From Heterohyrax brucei (lineage: Eukaryota; Chordata; Mammalia; Hyracoidea; Procaviidae), in assembly GCA_028571685.1 (NCBI GenBank), contig CM053140.1, positions 63,060,201 to 63,124,200 of the forward strand: a stretch of 64,000 nucleotides of DNA, read 5' to 3'. The notes under the pieces were generated by a model that saw only the letters and a list, made by a program, of their open reading frames with translations, was not told the origin of the DNA and searched no databases. Positions 34,001 to 54,929 of this stretch are shown here, in pieces; positions within the stretch are counted from its first letter, which is position 1; every line of letters starts with the position of its first letter. The position numbers and the translations under genes are program-made.

Positions 34001-37000
34001 TCGAAGTACTCCCCTTGGGAAGCTATGCCCCAGTGCCAGCACCTAGTACCCCCTTCAGAGCAATTTTGGAATTCTTTTTCTGGAATGACCATCAGAGATG
34101 TTGCTGTATTACCCTTGATGCCCTGAATGTCATCAGAATGTCTTCCTTTCAATACTTCCTTTATCTTCAGGTAAAGAAAAAAGTCACTGGGGGCCACATC
34201 AGTTGAGCAGGGAGGGTGTTCCTATCCAGTTATTTGTTTACTGGCTAAAAACTCCCTCACAGACAACTATACAATTAAGTTTTCAAACTTGAAACCCTGC
34301 CACCATTCACAATGGCCATTCCAGAACGAGTTCCAAAACTGCTCTGAAGGGTGGACTAGGCACTGGCATAGGTTCCCAAAGGGAGTCTTTGAAGGTAACC
34401 ATAGTGATATTCAGCAATGAGGTATGTAGCACTTAGACCAATTAAGTTTTGTGAATTTAATTGCTGGACCTCGTACATAGGCATATATGTGCATAGGTAT
34501 GAAAATGTCAGTGTACATACAGATGTAGCTATAAGCATATGTACATACAGAAGTGTGTGTATGCACATATATCCATATACATAATAAACTACACAGCAGG
34601 TACATTTACGGATACTTCTTAGACATAATCAAACACCTCACAAGACCAGTTTTCTGGGTTTGAAGGCTTAAAACCACAGTCTCATTGGCACACTCTAGTT
34701 CATAAAGTTTATTTTCTATATCCCAATATGGTAAGTAGTGTCTGAGGGGTTTAACAGCTGCCAGTGGCTATATAAAAAGTCCTCACCTAAAAACCCCCAA
34801 ATCAAATATCGAGTCGATTCCGACTCATAGTGACCCTATAGACAGAGCAGAAGTGCCCCATAGAGTTTCCAATGAGTGCATGCTGGATTTGAACTGCCAA
34901 CCTTCTGATGAACATCTGTAGCACTTACCAATATACCACCAGGATTTCCCTACTCACCTAGAACAGCAACAAAACGCTGTAAACATGATGCAGTACTAAC
35001 CTCTGATCTCCTCTAACTTCATGAAGGGGAAAGAGAATCACCATCAGCATCAGCCCAAAGGTAATCCCTATGAAGTAGAGACCAGGCATGTCTCCTCTCT
35101 CCAGACCTTTTTACCAGTTCTGACACAAGCCATCCCTTCCATAACACTCTGTACTTCTCTGCTGGATTCAGCAATTTGTTGCAATAGCCACAGAGAACAT
35201 ACACACAATACTCATAATTGTGGTGTTTATTAGGGAAGTAACAGGTTACAATTCAGGTTCAGAAACAACTCAGGATACAGTTTATTGATCAGACCAGCTT
35301 CTTAGCAGTACCCACTGGCAGGCCTCTCCCTGGCCCTTGGCCTCTGTCGTGGATTGAATGTGTCCCCCCAAAAATAGGTGTAGCCATGTGACCATGATTC
35401 CTTGTATTCTACAACTGTCCTCCATTTTGTGATTTTGCTGTGCTGTATGTTAAAGGATTAGGGTGGGACTGTAAATCCTTTCAGAAGATCACCTCCTTGC
35501 TCCACTGTAAAGGCAGTTTCCCTGGAGTATGGCTTGCCCCATCCTTAACTCTTTCATACTACAAGAGATAAAATGAAGGAGAAGCAAGCAGAGACTTGGG
35601 AACCTCACACTATCAAGAAAGCAGCACCAGGAGAAGAGCGCATCCTTCAGACCTGAGGTTCCAGCACCAAGATGCTCCCTGGACAAAGGCAGATGCAATA
35701 CCGGACTTTCCTCCAGAGCTGACAAACGGGAAAGCCTTCCACTGGAGTGGACATCTTGAATTTGGACTTGTAGCCTACCAGACTGTGTAAGGATAAACTT
35801 TACTTTGTTAAAGCTATCCACTCTGTGGTATTTCTGTTACAGCAGCCCTAGGTGACTAAACAGCCTCTCAGTCTGCAGTCCCTTGGGCATGCTGGGACAG
35901 CCCAGCCCCTGCACTGCTCAAGCAAGTATTACAAAGCTCTCTGGTACCCCACTCTGCCAGGAACACTCAGCCTGAAGGCACTCAGTGCTATAGCAATCTG
36001 GGTTGGCAAGCCCAACTCTGTAGGTAAGTGCCTGGTGGTACTCTGCTCTGCCAGGAAGCCTTCTGCCCAAAGGTACTCAGTATCTTTGTTCCATGGGCCA
36101 GGAAGCCAACTGTACCATCTCCTGCTAGTCTCTTGGTTCTCCTGTTGCTAATTCTCTGCTCTGCTTCCCACTGCTTCTAGATGTCTTACACCCTCCAGTG
36201 TTACACCCCTATCTCCTAGGTCTAGGAGGTTCTCAGCATAGGGACCCTGGATTCAAAGGACACCTCTACTCCGGGATCTTTTTTCTTGGTTGTTAATGAG
36301 GTCCCCTGGTACTCTAGAACTGACTTTCATTTAAGCCTAGCGGGATGACAAAATTGACCGATTCCTTCACTAGAGCTCCATACCCCTTATTTGCATGGTT
36401 TCATCCCTGCAAGTTTCTATGTACCTTATTTGCACCATTAGCAAGCTGTCCAATCGTTTTTGTGTGGCATTCAGTGCAATGAATAACTTTTGTGTGGCCC
36501 TTCTCATCATGGTCTGGTAACTTGGGTGGGACTGTGCAAATAGGTAATTGTGGCCCACCAAGGGGACTGGTCACTACTGCCATCCTGCTAGGCTTAAAAG
36601 AGAGACAACCCTAGAGCAAGGAGAGCATTTCATCACGACCAAGGAAGAAGGACCAAGGGTAGAGTATATCTTTGGACCTGGGATCCCTGTAGTGAGAAGT
36701 TCAGGAGACAGACAGAGCTATACCATTAAAGAAGGCAAGAAATGATAGCAGAGCAACAACATCAGGAGACATACGCAGGAGGTGGCAGAGGGCCTTTGAA
36801 GGAGGCTTACTGGCCAAGTAGGGTGGCTAGGGGCATTTAGAAGACCTAAAAGAGTTTTGTAACACTTGCCCAAGCAGGGCAAAGATCAAGGGGCCAAAAG
36901 AGCTTAGTAACTACCACTTTCCTGGGTAGGGGAAAGACAGAGGGCCAGAGAGGCTCACGTCTGTAGGCATGGCTGGGAAGAGGTTGTCCTGGTGGAAGAC

Positions 37001-40000
37001 CCGTATCCTGAGTGTTCCTGAACCTGTACTGTAGCCTATTACTTTCCTAATATACTCTGTAATTGTTAGTATAGGCTGTGAGTTCTGTGCAGCCACTGCA
37101 ATGAATTACTGAGAAGTTCCTGGAACCAGGAGACAGAGAGAGCTGTGCCATTAAAGAAGGCAGGAAATGGTGGCACAGAAACAGCATCAGGAGAAGAGAA
37201 GAACACCAAGGGAGAGGACAGCTGGTGTCAAAAATGCTAAAGATGGCGGACAGAGGAGGCAGGTGTGACCTCCACCTCATAAGAATCAGGCTTGAGCTGC
37301 AGATCCTGACTGATTCTTTTTCTCCCTTGTGAAGCTAAGAGGTCAGGAGTCACCACCATGTCATTCTTACAGGACCGAAGCCCCTTATTTCCATAATTCC
37401 ACTGAATCATTATGTGAGAGTTAAAAAGATTATGGCTAGAAGAGTCACACTGAGTAATTCACTGCACTGCAGAAGGAAACCAAAACTCAGAAGAGAAAGT
37501 AGTGAAAGTAGTGTATAGGACTAATAGTCGACATGAACCATGGCCTTATCGACCCAGAGACCAGAAGAAGGAAATGATACCCGGCCGCTGTGTGGTTAGA
37601 GCCACAACAGATAGATCCTGACAGAATGGGAAACATGGGACAGAATTCAAATTCTTAAAAAGTCCAGACTTCCTGGACCAAGTGAGACTGCAGGACTCCC
37701 CAAGACTATCGTCCTGAGATACTCTATAAACTGTAAACCAAAATTTATCACTTGAGGTCACCTTTTAGCTAAATAACAGATTGGCTCTAAAATTGTATCA
37801 CCCGTGAGTAATGAATTTCTTTAAAAAATCTTCATTAGGAGAACAAATGGTCAAAAATCACTTGAAAGCAAAGATGAGAAGGTCAGGATACAGGGAAGCT
37901 AGAGTTCTGGACATGGTCCAACTGGAAAGGAATGAATGAGAATGACGACATACTGTGAAAAACATCACCAATACCACTGAGTGATCTGTGTTGAAATTAT
38001 TAAATAGGAACCTAACTGGCTGTACAAACTTTCATCTTAAACAATGCGGCTGGGAAAAAAAACAACTAGTAAGTCACAAACACTACTATAGCACGCCCCC
38101 ATTGGGTCTGTTAACTCAATATGTTCAGGCTATTCTTCACCCATAACATAACTTGCACCCATTGTTCTCACTTAGGGTCATAAAATACTATGGCTGGAAG
38201 AAAGCCTTGGAGACCATTTACTACAATTCCTTCACTTACAAGAAGAAATCTGACACCGAAAGAGATTATGTGACTTGTTCAGGCCTACACTGTTGGTTAA
38301 AAACATAACTGGGACTAGAATTGAGGTTTTCTGACTCCCAATTTGGTGCACAGTTTGCAAACTATGCTATTAACATAGTCTTCTGGTGGCAACCCAGGTT
38401 GAAATTCTTCTCTAATTCACTCAAAATATTTAATGAGGACTTACAAAGTATTGGAACCTGACAGCACAGTAGGTAAGAGACCAGCTGTTTAACAAAAGGT
38501 TGGCAGTTTGAATCTACCGGCTACTCCTTGGAAGCCCTGTGGGGCAGTTCTACTTTGTCCTACAGGATCACTGTGCGTTGGAACTGATTCAGTGGCCACG
38601 GGTTTGGTTTTTAATTTACTAAATATCAGGTGAAGGGAGCTCAACAACTGACAGAGATCACAAACAAGTCAAAAAGTGAAAAAAAAAAAAAAAAAGAAAA
38701 TGACAGGTATTAACCCAGAGAAATGAAAACTTTGAGTCCACAAAAACACTTATACAAAAATGTTCATAGCAACTTTATTTCTGAAAGCTAAAAATCACTC
38801 CGGTGTCCATCAATAAGGTAATAAACAGAGGTATAATCATACAATGACTACTACTCAGCAATAAAAAAGCAACAAGCACTAATAAAACCAAACCAAATTC
38901 ACTTCTGTCCAGACAATTCTGACTCATAGCTACACTACAGAACAGAGTACAAGTGCCCATATGGGTTCCAGGTGGATTCAAACTGCTGACCTTTCGTTTA
39001 GCAGCTGTAGCAAGGCCACTATGCCATCAGGGTTTCCAGAAGTACTAATACATGCAACAAAATAGATGAATCTCAAAAACATTGCTGAGGGAAGAAGCCA
39101 GACATAAAACAGTCCATACTGTATGATCTCATTAAACTCTAATAAAACATCCAAAATTAAACTATGATGATAGAAATCAGGACAGTGTTTGCCTCGAGGT
39201 GGGCAGGGATTGAACACAAGGAAACGTTCTGGAGTAACAGTAATATTCTACATACTACCCGAACTGTTGGTTACATACAAAAAGAAAGTTCAAAATTTAA
39301 CTGTGCAACAGAAAAGAACAACCCAATAAAAAAGTGGGTCAAGATATGAATATATACTTTCCAGAAGTGGAAACAGAACTGGTTCAAAATATATTAGAGG
39401 ATATTCAGCTCACTTATAATATAAAACATACAATTGATATACAAGATACTAAAACTTCAAATTCCAAGAAGTAGAGTAACACACTAAACCGGTATAAGTG
39501 TCGGGAAAACGCACACTTCTACACTGCTAGTGAGAGTACATGGACGGCATAGTATAGAGACCTCATGGATGGCAACTTGTCAGTAATTGCTAAAGTTAAA
39601 AACATACACATATTTTGACAAAGCAATTTAACTTCCAGAAATTTCTTCTACATATATACTCCCATATGTGCAAAATGACAGATATACAGGTATACTCACT
39701 GGTGCACTGTTTGTACAGCAAAACGAAAGAAACATCCTGCATGTCCATCAACCCCTAGTTAAACAGCAAATAGTAGAACATCTTTGTGTGTACAGATAAG
39801 CAAAGGGTAATAATGATGCTTGCTCTAGAGGTGAACTAAGTGGATGGTGATCAGGGCTGAAAGACTGGCTTTTCACAGCGTACTTTTTATAACTTTTGAA
39901 TTTCAAATCATATGTCATCTAATAAAGTCTTTAAACTGTTTTCACGTGAGAGAGATGCATAGGGAGATAAACAGGGTCCAGAAGTACAGACACAAGACTT

Positions 40001-40782
40001 GCAAGCTATGGTAAACAGACTTTACATAGACAATGGGAACTCAATGAAAGATGTTTAACAGAGAAAATAAGAGTCAGATTTGTGCTGCCCAAACAAACTA
40101 TATATACCTTAGCGACGACAATTAACGTTTATATAGCACGTAAGAATCTGCACTCTACTTTTATAGTCAGTATTACCTCATTTAATCCTCAGATAAAGAA
40201 ACTGAAATGCAAAGGCAGGTTACGGTGATTTGCTTAAATGGCAAAATCAGTTCTTTTTACCAGCATCCATGATCTACATAAAACACCAAGTTATAAGTGG
40301 CTCATTTGGCTTTCCAAGTCCTCTTTCCTAACCACAATCTAATTATCCTATTGTTGGATACACATGAGGCGACAGCCCTGCAAGTGCTTGAAATTACGAT
40401 TATTTTTAGAATATGCTAACGAAATACACACAAGATAAATGTGATTAGCTGTATTTGAAACAAGTTCAATGAAGAGACTGTAGATGTGGGAGCTCAGGTT
40501 TCCCAACTCTCAGACCCGGAGACTCTCTCCTTCAGAATCACCCGAACAAGCATAAGATTCCGTGACACCGGGCGGAAAGCGACAAGCTTAAATTTCTTTT
40601 CTGGCAAGGATGAAAGGCGGAGCCGGAAACCATAAGAGAGGAGATGCTCCTGTGCCCGTATCTGAAAAGAGAGCCATCTACTCACACTCATACTTCCGAT
40701 TGACTGGAGGATACTTGGCTTTGATCGCCTTCTGCTTCTCAGTCAAATTGTAATCTCTCACATCTTCTCCCTCTTGCGCCAT
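24947..40782 (-). CDS. ZBTB8OS: ZBTB8OS (archease), complete coding gene of seven exons
   Basis: Joined coding exons in transcript order: 40782-40686, 33287-33263, 32845-32724, 32500-32418, 31509-31457, 27246-27210, 25030-24947. They total 501 nt, 166 residues plus stop, and every junction has AG acceptor, GT donor and matching phase. The protein starts MAQEGEDVRDYNLTEKQ, has the archease LDHTADVQLHAWG segment and ends in EVFVIIDI. Archease is a small metal-binding cofactor that lets the RtcB-type tRNA ligase complex turn over, acting in tRNA splicing and in XBP1 mRNA ligation. Asp39 in HTAD and the terminal acidic residue are the conserved metal-site positions in the family. I chose the ATG at 40780-40782 because it gives the family N terminus; an in-frame Met further upstream lies in the promoter/5' UTR. 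Length agrees with the human protein to within one residue. The introns are packed with repeats. Confidence 0.95.
25245..25570 (-). mobile_element. LINE-derived repeat, copy 1
   Basis: Homologous to 28385-28640: TACTGACGGTAATTACAATT, TTTTTCCATCACCATAAATG and GTAACCACTAATTAAC occur in the same order. Confidence 0.5.
25695..25852 (-). mobile_element. AfroSINE copy
   Basis: Minus: CCAAATCTATTGCTGTCAAG tail and TTAACCACTACACCACCAGG head. Confidence 0.9.
26365..26830 (+). mobile_element. Old DNA-transposon-like repeat split by an AfroSINE
   Basis: The left part holds CTGTGAGCAAAATTTGGCCT and AATAAAGTCTTATTGGGACA. The right part, after the SINE at 26610-26775, resumes with TGGCCCTTTACAGGAAAAAG. 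This is a common mammalian repeat; its family name is not certain to me. Confidence 0.6.
26610..26775 (+). mobile_element. AfroSINE copy nested in an older repeat
   Basis: GGAAACCCTGGTAGCATAGT head, GAGTCAGAATTGACTTGATG tail. Confidence 0.92.
27210..27246 (-). CDS. ZBTB8OS: ZBTB8OS coding exon 6 (37 bp)
   Basis: A short exon encoding WGEEFSLSKHPQ after the split Gly codon. It sits between a TTAAG acceptor and a GTATGT donor. Confidence 0.93.
27551..27635 (-). mobile_element. Partial AfroSINE
   Basis: Minus: GCTGCCATCAAGTCAGTTGC followed by ACGACCCCACGTGTGC. Confidence 0.75.
27640..28345 (-). mobile_element. L1 3'-UTR-type repeat
   Basis: The minus strand reads like 13955-14455 (ACTTGAAAGTTTAGATAGGG, TTTAGCCAAACTAGTAAG) and, upstream, like the 63860 segment (CTTAAAAGCTTGCAAGCAGC). 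Confidence 0.6.
28385..28895 (-). mobile_element. LINE-derived repeat, copy 2
   Basis: The minus strand contains the old L1 3' phrases for a predicted Northern-type tail (TGAGTGGATAAGCAAAATAT region) and the block shared with 25245-25570. Confidence 0.5.
28897..29570 (-). mobile_element. AfroSINE interrupted by a solo LTR
   Basis: The SINE's TAACCTTTCAGAAGC (28941-28955) continues after the LTR with GAAGCCAATCACCTGGCCTG (29485-29504), which is the normal order of the longer subtype. Confidence 0.8.
28956..29484 (+). mobile_element. Solo LTR (MaLR/ERVL-like), TSD GAAGC
   Basis: Starts TGTCATGGGTTGAATTGTGT and ends GACTAAAACA. It is flanked by perfect GAAGC duplications (28951-28955, 29485-29489). 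AATAAA at about 29428 marks the LTR's own poly(A) signal. No viral coding sequence. Confidence 0.85.
30188..30352 (+). mobile_element. AfroSINE copy
   Basis: AGGTCCTCATGACACAGTGG head, GTTATGAGTCAGAACTGACT tail. Confidence 0.88.
30370..31030 (+). mobile_element. LTR-like repeat, copy 2 of a second family
   Basis: The partner of 21685-22440: CCTCCCAGACTTTGCCCTAT, TTACAATAAAG and GGGTCAGAGAAAGAAGTGAT. Confidence 0.55.
31457..31509 (-). CDS. ZBTB8OS: ZBTB8OS coding exon 5
   Basis: 53 nt encoding EVKVLSIDQRNFKLRSI plus two bases of Gly127. The acceptor is TTTAG and the donor GTAAGT. Confidence 0.94.
32418..32500 (-). CDS. ZBTB8OS: ZBTB8OS coding exon 4
   Basis: 83 nt encoding GDDLQSLLFHFLDEWLYKFS and DEFFIPR, residues 82-109. 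It ends at a codon boundary before GTAAGC. Confidence 0.94.
32724..32845 (-). CDS. ZBTB8OS: ZBTB8OS coding exon 3
   Basis: 122 nt encoding LHAWGDTLEEAFEQCAMAMF and on to VEVEAQ, residues 41-82. The acceptor is TCTAG and the donor GTAATT. Confidence 0.94.
33063..33221 (+). mobile_element. AfroSINE copy
   Basis: GAAAACCCTGGTGGTGTACT head and TGAGTTGGAACTGACTCAAT tail, less than 50 bp from the ZBTB8OS microexon. Confidence 0.92.
33263..33287 (-). CDS. ZBTB8OS: ZBTB8OS coding exon 2, a 25-bp microexon
   Basis: It is flanked by a TTTCAG acceptor and a GTGAGT donor. It supplies the end of Tyr33, then LDHTADV and two bases of Gln41, which includes the conserved HTAD metal-site motif. Phases fit exons 1 and 3 exactly. 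Confidence 0.92.
33925..34215 (-). pseudogene. Mariner-type transposase 3' part
   Basis: The minus strand encodes APSDFFLYLKIKEVLKGRHS, a relation of the mariner APSD-F-LF...L-GR motif, then WHWGIASQGEYFEGD. It ends at a terminal-repeat-like GAGTTCACGAACTTAATTGG. Only the C-terminal third of the transposase is present, so it is dead. Confidence 0.75.
34325..34475 (+). mobile_element. Inverted second copy of the mariner 3' end
   Basis: GAGTTCCAAAACTGCTCTGA and GTGATATTCAGCAATGAGGT match the reverse complement of 33976-34075, with small deletions. It ends with AATTTAATTGCTGGACCTC, related to the first copy's terminal repeat. Confidence 0.75.
34788..34950 (-). mobile_element. AfroSINE copy
   Basis: Minus: ATCGAGTCGATTCCGACTCA tail and TACCAATATACCACCAGG head. 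Confidence 0.92.
35205..36290. mobile_element. Unnamed repeat split by a solo LTR
   Basis: Sequence on both sides of the LTR at 35345-35862 (TTTATTAGGGAAGTAACAGG left; GGTCTAGGAGGTTCTCAGCA right) looks repetitive. Right-side phrases resemble the inner part of 10030-10477. The family is unknown. Confidence 0.35.
35345..35862 (+). mobile_element. Solo LTR (MaLR/ERVL-like), TSD GCCTC
   Basis: Starts TGTCGTGGATTGAATGTGTC and ends GACTAAACA. It is flanked by perfect GCCTC duplications (35340-35344, 35863-35867). No viral genes inside. Confidence 0.85.
36300..37300. repeat. Unidentified repeat with internal duplication
   Basis: 36692-36775 and 37110-37198 share CCATTAAAGAAGGCA, GAAATG and ACATCAGGAGA-type blocks in the same order, 0.42 kb apart. 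No protein is recognisable. Confidence 0.5.
37530..38050 (+). mobile_element. L1 3'-UTR-type repeat
   Basis: Same order of phrases as 1441-1870: AATTCTTAAAAAGTCCAGAC, TTTTAGCTAAATAACAGATT, ACTGTGAAAAACATCACC. Confidence 0.55.
38450..38612 (+). mobile_element. AfroSINE copy
   Basis: TTGGAACCTGACAGCACAGT head, TGTGCGTTGGAACTGATTCA tail. Confidence 0.85.
38679..38695 (+). repeat. Poly(A) tract
   Basis: A run of 17 A near the start of an old L1 fragment. Confidence 0.9.
38700..39900 (+). mobile_element. Old L1 3' region with a nested AfroSINE
   Basis: AATGTTCATAGCAACTTTAT, ATACATGCAACAAAATAGAT and ACCCAATAAAAAAGTGGGTC are typical ancient L1 ORF2/3' phrases. A minus AfroSINE interrupts it at 38886-39041. 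Confidence 0.7.
38886..39041 (-). mobile_element. AfroSINE nested in L1
   Basis: Minus: ACAATTCTGACTCATAGCTA tail and TATGCCATCAGGGTTTCC head. Confidence 0.9.
40105..40250 (-). mobile_element. MIR
   Basis: TACCTCATTTAATCCTCAGA and AAAGAAACTGAAATGCAAAG, in reverse MIR order. Confidence 0.65.
40686..40782 (-). CDS. ZBTB8OS: ZBTB8OS coding exon 1 (residues 1-32 plus 1 nt)
   Basis: It begins at ATG 40782-40780 and ends with GAG T before a strong GTGAGT donor (40685-40680). It encodes the N-terminal tail up to NRKYE. The following intron is the longest of the gene, about 7.4 kb, and holds the inverted mariner pair and several solo LTRs. Confidence 0.95.
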
Positions 40783-40935
40783 GATTACAACATTGACCAC
40801 TCTACTTCCGCCCTTCATCTGCTGCACTTCGGATCCAGTTACAACTTCCGCTCTAGACTTCGCTCCCCGGCACACACTTTTAAAGGGCCAGGATTCCAAT
40901 TTCGGAGTTTGCAAACATTCTTGAAGACTTCCGTC
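40783..40935 (-). promoter_or_regulatory. ZBTB8OS: ZBTB8OS promoter/5' UTR with three ETS-type motifs
   Basis: On the minus strand the element CGGAAGT occurs three times just upstream of the start codon (4-10, 44-50 and 127-133 within 40801-40933: 40804-40810, 40844-40850, 40927-40933). Clustered CGGAAGT sites are typical of ETS/GABP-driven TATA-less housekeeping promoters. No TATA box is visible. Confidence 0.6.
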
Positions 40936-41081
40936 CTATTCTCCCTTTCCTGGAGTGCACTTTTAAAGGACCAAGTCACTATTTTTTGCACTTGCTTCAC
41001 CAATACTTCTTAGAAAAACAAACAAGTTGAAAGACCTGGGAATAGAAGACAACTGAATTAGGTGCCTCCTGCCCTATAAGG

Positions 41082-41465
41082 GAAACTTCGGTGGCGTAGA
41101 GGATAAGTGCTACAGCTGCTAACCAAAAAGTTGGCAGTTAAAAGTCCGCTGGGCGCTCTTTGGAAACTATGGGGCAGTTTTACTCTGTCGTGTCGTATAG
41201 GGTCACTACGAGTAGGCTTCGACTTGACGGCACTGGGTTTGTTTGGGGGTGGGCTTGGCCCTATAGGGCTGCTAGGGGTCGGAATCAGCAGGACGGCAAT
41301 AGATTTGGGGTTTTCTGGCCCTGAATGAGATACCCTGGTGGCATAGCGGTTAAGAGCTCCACCTGCTACTTAAAAGGTCAGCAGTTCGAATCCACCAGAA
41401 ACTCCTTGGAAGCCTTATCGGGCAGTTCTACTCTATCCTTTAGGATCACTATGTAACTGGAAAAA
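41082..41465 (+). mobile_element. AfroSINE cluster between ZBTB8OS and RBBP4
   Basis: One full copy (41082-41245), a second 3' tail only (about 41258-41315, CTGCTAGGGGTCGGAATCAG), then another copy (41329-41465, GGTGGCATAGCGGTTAAGAG). Confidence 0.85.
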
Positions 41466-42330
41466 CCCAAAGTTCTTGCAACCCGCGGCTGAAACCAATC
41501 ACTGAGACAGGAGCTTTCTGGATGAGTGATCAAAAGTTTATTTGCACATAAGTATGCAATGGGACAGGTGGATATTCTCTTCCTCAAAGCCCGTCAACTT
41601 GTCAGGCAAGGTCCGAGTACTCAAAAAGAAAGACCACATGCAAATGCAGGGAACAATGTGGGCAGTTGGGGGACATGTGGGGGTCTACTGGGTGGAGGCC
41701 AACTGGGTGGGGGTGACTGGGTGGAAGTCATCTGCGTGAAGGTCGTCTGCTTCACAATCTCGCAGGCAACAACCAGCCATCAAGGAAAACAAAGTAGTGC
41801 TAGACGTCATCTGGCCAGTAATTTGAAAGAATGCTGACACAAGTTCCCTGTCCTTCTCAGCCTCTGGTGAGGGCCCCACACTAGCGTCCCCATCTGGAGC
41901 TTGTGCAATGTGGGGATCATATCTTTTCCTGTGAAGTGGGGGTGATCTGAAACAAAGCCTCTCAGGACTTGGATCTTAAGCACCCGACACTGGGGTTTTT
42001 TTGAGCCTCAGATTTCAGCTGAGTTGGAATCCACTGAAAGACAACAGATGGATTTTATGTGGGCTCTGAATGCTCAGAGGTTAAGAGTTTGAAAGACAAG
42101 GTATTTGAAGCCACCAAGCCACCCCTTGGAAACCTGACACAGCAGTTCTCTGTCCAATAGGGTTGCAGTGACTCGACATACTGGAGGGCAACTCTTTTAT
42201 TTTAGGCCCTGAATGATAGAGGACTTTTGTCTCCATTGCCCCTTTAATTTATAACTAGACTTCAAGGCATTCTGAATTTCTTATCTGAGTACTGCACTTG
42301 TAAAGTACTTTAAGAATAACAGCCTTTAAG
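41466..42330. other. Intergenic sequence before the CpG island
   Basis: No gene seen. It holds a G-rich stretch with GGGTGGAGG/GGGTGGGGG units (41660-41725) and a worn plus AfroSINE near 42055-42200. Confidence 0.5.
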
Positions 42331-42707
42331 AAAATGGCTGCTCCCAGAAGAGTACAGGGTAAATCACTCACGCGACTCTGGGCGTGCGCACTCCCGCCAA
42401 TGCCTGCGCGCGCGCGCGAACGAAAGAACTCGGCTCCCAGCCGTGTGGGGGAGGGGTGGAGCGCGCGCCTCGGTGTGACGGAAAGCAACTCTGCGCGTCT
42501 GGATAGGCTGAGAGAGCGGCTCCCCCGCCTACCCCGCCGTTCGGTGCGCTCGGATTGGCCGAGGTTGGCGCGAAGGTGCGCGAGTCGGGCCTCACGCAGG
42601 GGCAGCAGGAAACAATAGAGGCCGCGCGCGCGGAGCGAGCGCCCGCAGCCTCCCCGCCCCTCCCGCAACGCTCGAGTCCCGGCTCCCTCCCGGCTTGCCT
42701 GCCCGCC

Positions 42708-54008
<11,301 letters not shown>

Positions 54009-54905
54009 ATGTGTTTGTATTTGTGATTTTAGACTCCCCTTTTTTCTCTCAACCATGAGATTGATTTTAACACTGGTTTTGAGATAAAACTATGTTTGGC
54101 TATCCCTCTATAGGTACCATCAATAATACTATTAGCCCAAGCAGTGGGTATTTTCTAAATGTTAACTGGGAGATTTGATTTAGCAAAGCCACAAACTTAT
54201 ATTTAAATTTCCTTCAGGAATTTCTAGAAACAAACCCAGGTCTGAAGTAGCCACAGAAAGGGGAAGATAATGTGTGTGGTTATTTTTCTTAGGCTATAAT
54301 CCCAAGTTTTCAGACTCATTTAAGTAAAGTCTAGAGTGGGTAAGGAATAGAGCCAAGTGAGGTAGGTGTCTGAGCCATGAAGTATAATACTGCAAGATGT
54401 CATTTTTATTCAGGAAACGGGAGATTCAAGTCATAGATTCTTACTCTAAAAGCTTCACAGCTGACTTGCCATTATGCACATCTTCCTATGTAGACCAGTC
54501 TCTGTTTCTCCAGTTAAGCCAAAACTTTCCATGTTCTCTGTTCCCGTATATTTTTGCTTGTTAGTGTATTTCTTAAACTGATTCGTATTATTTCTTTCCT
54601 TTCTGTGAAATGGTTGGTTTTTTTAAAAACTTGGGACCACCAAGTTGTAAAGATACGTGTTTTTACCTGACAGTTGTACCAGACTGTCCAGTTGAGAAGA
54701 GTGAACTGATAGTTGATATTTGTTTTTTAAAAAATATTAAATTAATCCTCAATAAGAGTTGCTTTTTTTTTTTTTTAGGAGTTAGTCTTTGACCACTAGT
54801 TTGGTACCATCTCCCTTTTGGGTGACCTGTTTTACCAGCAGGCCTGTTACTCTCCATGACTAACTGTATAAGTGCTTATAATGGAATAAATGGCTTTTCT
54901 ACAGA
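54009..54905 (+). other. RBBP4: RBBP4 3' UTR (proximal form)
   Basis: About 0.9 kb after the stop, with no AfroSINE inside, ending near an AATAAA hexamer. Longer forms reading into the SYNC 3' UTR are possible. Confidence 0.7.
54885..54890 (+). terminator. RBBP4: RBBP4 poly(A) signal AATAAA
   Basis: A canonical hexamer on the plus strand followed by a T-rich stretch (GGCTTTTCT). Cleavage would fall near 54905. Confidence 0.65.
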
Positions 54906-54922
54906 ACCCCATGCTGATGGGT

Positions 54923-54928
54923 TTTATT
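54923..54928 (-). terminator. SYNC: Candidate SYNC poly(A) signal AATAAA
   Basis: TTTATT on the plus strand reads AATAAA on the minus strand, about 2.3 kb after the SYNC stop. Another minus-strand AATAAA is near 55070, beside an A-tract. Which is used is not known from sequence. Confidence 0.45.
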
Positions 54929-54929
54929 T

